A DNA stretch of 64,000 nucleotides. Origin: Clitoria ternatea. Taxonomy: Eukaryota; Streptophyta; Magnoliopsida; Fabales; Fabaceae. Position numbers and translations under genes: made by a program. Below the pieces are notes generated by a model. That model made no database searches. It was not told the DNA's origin and worked only from the letters and a program-made list of their open reading frames with translations. The stretch is from assembly GCA_037962975.1 (NCBI GenBank), contig CM075675.1, positions 8,504,001-8,568,000 of the forward strand, given 5' to 3'. Below, piece after piece: positions 60,101-64,000 of this stretch (positions are counted from its first letter, which is position 1; every line of letters starts with the position of its first letter).

Positions 60101-60320
60101 GGGCGATGGCTGTGTTGCAAAGTAGGTCACGGTGCCTAAATATTGTGCTGGGAGAAGCGGTGGTCGTCAGTGGGGTTTTGAGGTGCGCAATCCACGTGGA
60201 GGACTCGTGATGGCTCTACATTGCTACTGTAGAGGTACGCCAGTGTGATGTAGTTCTAATTCATAAGGAGGCGGGTTTTCATGGTGGTAGGATATGCGGA
60301 TTTGTTTTGGGATGAAATTC
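57101..60320. other. Intergenic DNA, no gene recognised
   Basis: AT-rich. 59430-59610 resembles a diverged copy of the intron-9 MITE interior (TTTTGTTTTCATTTCATG, TTAGTTACAAAATT). 60000-60310 is unusually G-rich (GGGGTTTGCAACAGAGC, GGAGAAGCGGTGGTCGTC) with CG dinucleotides, but gives no frame of note on either strand. Confidence 0.5.
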
Positions 60321-60329
60321 CATGTGCCA

Positions 60330-60545
60330 ACGAGTAGGGGTGTCAAATGGATGGTTTGGATAAGATTTGATTTAAATTTCTTTAGATGGACAAAATCCAT
60401 CCATTAATCCATTTATGAGTCATTTAAAAACTCTTGAAATATCCATCCAATTCATAACCTTAATTAAATAAATCCACCCAATCCATCCATTTACATTTTT
60501 TTTTGGATGGATATCCAACCATCCATTTAAAAGCGTTATTTTTTC
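60330..60545. repeat. AATCCATCCATT-rich dispersed element
   Basis: Begins GTAGGGGTGTCAAATGGATG and is rich in AAATCCATCCATTAATCC and GGATGGATATCCAACCATCC words, which are self-complementary. Typical of short non-autonomous plant DNA elements. Confidence 0.5.
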
Positions 60546-60925
60546 TTCAATTCTTTTTTTTTCTCACTTTAAATTTTATATTCTCGCATTTTAATTTTTT
60601 TCCTCTCTAAACTTTTTCTTTTAATTTCTTTCCATATTTTTATTTAATTTTTTTACCCTCCAAATTTTTTCCTTTAATTCTTTTTTTTTTCTCCCTCCAT
60701 ATTTTCACATTTTAATTTCTCTTTGTTTACTCTCCAATTTTTTTCTTTTAATTATTTTTTTATTTTCTCACTTTATATTTTTACACTTTAATTTCTCTTT
60801 TTCTTCTCTCTAATTTTTTTTAATTTCTCTCCATATTTTTCATTTAATTTCTTTTTCTACCCTTCAAATATTTTCTTTTAATTCTTTTTTTATTTTCTCA
60901 CTTTATATTCTTAATCCTTAAGCAT
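60540..60925. repeat. Degenerate T/C-rich tandem repeats
   Basis: Repeating phrases TTTCTCACTTTATATT, TTTTAATTTCTCTTT, CTCTCCAAATTTTTTCTTTT and CTCCATATTTT, period near 60-130 bp with mismatches. The C+T content of this strand is very high. Confidence 0.7.
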
Positions 60926-62180
60926 ATTTTTTTCATAAGAAACCTAACGATTAACATGAAAAACCTGGATTATTAGAGTTGGTTCAAAATAGAAAATAGG
61001 TTAATGTAACTGACTATTATTGTAAACAAATTTCAAACTTTAATAACTTCGGTCATCTTTCAATGCTGCTATTTTTTTCCATAAGAAACCTAACAATTAA
61101 ATATAAAATGATGACTAACATGTCATATACCAATGATCCAACATACACCAGTATGAAATCAAGAGTAAAGGTTCAGCTCATTGGAGGTAAAATAAAATAA
61201 AAGAAACAAAGGTAGCTCCAATCAACTAACTAGTAACAAGTGAGTCATCTTAAACTAAGTTTCATAAGATATCCCCAAATTGATTGCATATGGCAAGCCC
61301 ATGTGAGTCCTGGTTCCCATTATGTGCCAAGTAAACCTGAGTAATGCACCTGCACAATTAGACAATAATGCACAAAGTAAAAAATTAAGAACTGAACAAT
61401 GTACCTGCAGAGAATAATGTTACAATTACACCCTTATTAATGAGTCTTCTTGGTGACTCCTATCATATATAATAGAATCAACACTAAAGCATCATGTTAT
61501 ATCATATATAACATGAACCAGCAAAAGGTTTCTTCCACTCATTCCCATGACATCCTCACCTATTAATGACATGTTATCCCTGTTATCCCTGTTACAACAA
61601 AATGAAAATTATCAAACCATTGTGTGTGTATATATATATATATACCCATTTTCACTCGTAAGATAGTTTGTTTATTATAAGAGTAACAAAGAGCATGTTA
61701 CTGTAAGAGTTCCATAGCACATAACAAAACCTTTGAGACCACACAATATAAGCAATTTATAGATAGAACCACCGGAAACATACTCCAAATAAACAGAAAG
61801 TGATTCTTCTCCCTGAAAATATGACGTATATAATAGGTTTATACATAACAATAACAATTCTTCAATTTAACTTGTGTGTACATACAGCTATAATGGGTAT
61901 ATACAAGTATAAACTTGAAAATTCTATCATACCAGTTCACTCTTATAGTATTGAATAATATTTGGAGGTGAAAGTTGATTTAGCAAACTTCAAAGCAACA
62001 GTGCTAACAAGAACCTCAAAATATATCATGTATTAAAGCATCATGTTAAATTTGAACATACTCTAAATATACTCTAACATCAAAAGACACTTTCTCAGTT
62101 AACTGATTTGAACAACACAAAATTTGTAATATAAAATAACACTTTATATTCAATTAACAAACCTATATTAACATAGAAAT
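60926..62180. other. Downstream flank of the hAT element, nothing recognised
   Basis: AT-rich; a (TA)9-type run at about 61629-61645. The terminal inverted repeat of the hAT element could lie here, but I could not identify it without the other end. Confidence 0.5.
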
Positions 62181-64000
62181 TTAAGTTCTAGAAATTGACA
62201 ACGCTGTAAGATCCTCAACAAGTTCTTCATCATCAAGATCCAAGAGAGCTACAAAGAAAGAAAATAATATCACTTTTATGAAAAAATAATATAATAATAA
62301 CATATAGTGAATGGATAAAAAAAATACCAAGCTACGAGGCACTAACCTGGAGTACCCCAAAGCCAATCATTTGCACATATCAATGCTTCAATATTTTCAG
62401 GCAAAAGAGAACCTCGATATTGACCAACTACACGACCGCCAATGCTGAATGTTGATTCTGATGCAACTGTTGTGATTGGTATGCTCAAAACATCCCTTGC
62501 CATCATAGAAAGCTCAGGATATTTAACTTCATTTTTCTTCCAATACTCCAAAACATCCAAATCAACAAATTGTTTATGATCAAGCTTATCCTCTAGTAAA
62601 TATGATTATAAATTAGATTCTTTCCTTGATGATCCACACAACTTACTTTGAAATGTCCCAAAATCTTCTAAATCACTTGAAGGAGTGAAAATTGGACTAC
62701 CTCTAACAGATCTTTGTGAGCTTGATTGGTTTAAATCATTTGTGGGGGATTTAACATACTCCTTAAAAAAGGAGTTCAACTTAGTATGAATTTCCTCAAC
62801 TAATCTCAAACCATCATCATTACCATATAACTTCACATAACAATATTCAACAAATTGTAGCTTATACCGAGGATCCAATATCACTGCAAATGAAAGAACT
62901 ACACTGTAAGACTCCCAATATTTGTCAAACTTCTTTTTCATTCTTTTAGCCATGCAACAAATTTGATTTTCAAGTTCAAAGTGTTCATGATAAAAGCAAG
63001 CGGCTTCTCTAATTTTGAGATGAATCCTCCATACCCCATAAAAGTGTAAATTAGCAGTTGGATAACTGCTACCTGAGAAAAGGGTGGTGATATCATAAAA
63101 TGGCTTTAAGAACTCTGCTATTTCTTCTACCTTAGTCCACTCTTCTTCTGATAAACAACAATCAAAATTAGAATCAATATTTTTAAGAAGTGTGAAGGCT
63201 TCTCGAAAACTTATGGCACTTTGAAGCATAAGGTAGGTAGAATTCCATCTTGTAGGTACATCTTGACGCACTTGTTTAGAAGTCAAATAAGATAATTGCT
63301 CTAAACATGATACAAATTTCAACTTTCGTGCATCTGACCCCCTAACATACTTCACACTTTCTCGAATTTTGGCCAAAGAACTATCTATCACCTTTAAACC
63401 TTCTTGAACAATTAAGTTTAAAATGTGAGCACCACACCTTATGTGAAAATAATCCCCATTAGCAATCAATCCTTGTCCAAATGATGGATGTTTTTTTAGT
63501 ATATTCACCATTGTGTCATTGTAAGATGCATTATCCAAAGTAATAGTGAATATATTTTTCTCAATCCCCCACTCTCTTAACAAACTCAATAACCTTTCAG
63601 CTAAATTAGAACCAGTATGAGGTGGTGGAAAACGAAAAAAACTCAACACTTTTTTCTGTAACTCCCAATTCTTAGTAACATAGTGAGCTGTTACCACCAT
63701 ATACTGATTAGTGGTAATTGATGTCCAAAGATCAGAAGTCAAGCAAATTTTTTCAGGAATGGACCTCAAAAACCATTTCAGATTTTCCTTTTCCTTCCTA
63801 TATATATTTTTAGCACATCAGCACTAGCAGTATTTCTACAAATACTTTTTGCATGTGGATGTAAAAAACAATGTAAATTTCTAACCGCCTCATGTTCCAC
63901 AAATGTATAGGGATAACCATGCTTGATTATTACCTCAGATATTTGTCTACGATATCCTTCTTGATCAAGCGGCGGATAAGAAGATGTATCTTCTTTTCCT
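62181..64000 (-). pseudogene. hAT-superfamily (Ac/RICESLEEPER-like) transposase, nearly intact, 5' part beyond the window
   Basis: hAT transposases cut and paste DNA flanked by 8-bp target duplications; some plant copies are domesticated. On the minus strand the main frame covers about 63795-62609. It shows CLTSDLWTS (first Asp), LDNASYNDT (second Asp), HIRCGAHILNLIVQEGL, DVPTRWNSTYLML and LDPRYKL. A TAA at 62608-62606 interrupts, but the same frame continues to 62347 with the dimerisation region YPELSMMARDVLSIP and ASESTFSIGGRVV (catalytic Glu). A GT-AG intron (62346-62249) leads to a last exon, 62248-62181, ending LSISRT. Upstream, 64000 to about 63800 reads in another frame (KHGYPYTFVEHEAVRNL, CRNTASADVLKIY), so one frameshift lies at about 63785-63810. 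The N-terminal BED zinc finger is expected outside the window. Only two lesions: young, but not functional as read. Confidence 0.88.

Overview
This is a repeat-dense, AT-rich plant nuclear window. The two real host genes have canonical plant intron/exon structures, and the repeats are typical plant families: Ty3/gypsy Tat/Ogre-type and TGTAACACC-type LTRs, Ty1/copia, CACTA, hAT, LINE and caulimovirid-like relics. The proteins point to a eudicot and, by overall impression of the TFL1-like protein and CACTA termini, most likely a legume. That species call is inference; no search was run.

Layout. 1-8.2 kb: 3' end of a Tat/Ogre-type retrotransposon (30/31-bp tandem array, purine tract, large LTR with a TATA box). 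A complete 3.0-kb solo LTR of another gypsy-type family with a 5-bp target duplication sits inside it, and a second near-identical copy of that family is cut by the window start. 8.2-15.9 kb: intergenic with decayed LTR, CACTA-end and MITE-like pieces. 15.9-19.3 kb: a broken L1-type LINE (tandem 5' monomers, zinc knuckle, endonuclease; no reverse transcriptase seen). 20.0-20.8 kb: an old Ogre-type LTR remnant. 23.6-29.4 kb (+): a ten-exon gene for an ankyrin/RING E3 ubiquitin ligase of the XBAT33 type (511 aa), including a GC-AG intron. 33.35-34.35 kb (-): a four-exon TFL1/CEN-class PEBP gene (168 aa) whose usual initiator ATG appears to be ATT.

37.0-42.4 kb: a dead endogenous-pararetrovirus-like polymerase fragment and its flank, entered by three CACTA termini or elements. 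One 1.2-kb element carries a fragment resembling the N-terminus of an OVATE family protein; a second 2.5-kb element has a transposase-associated domain relic; a third shows only its 5' end. 45.2-55.6 kb: nested insertions. A repeat block is split by a gypsy-type LTR, which is split by a 7.0-kb Ty1/copia element with two LTRs, PBS and PPT. 55.9-57 kb: another LTR-like piece holding a complex perfect palindrome. 60.3-60.9 kb: repetitive pyrimidine-rich DNA. 62.2-64.0 kb (-): a nearly intact hAT transposase gene carrying one stop codon and one frameshift, running off the window end.

The two host genes are independent: one is a protein-turnover enzyme, the other a meristem/flowering regulator. 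The rest is the accumulated and nested debris of transposition. I found no tRNA, rRNA or CRISPR.
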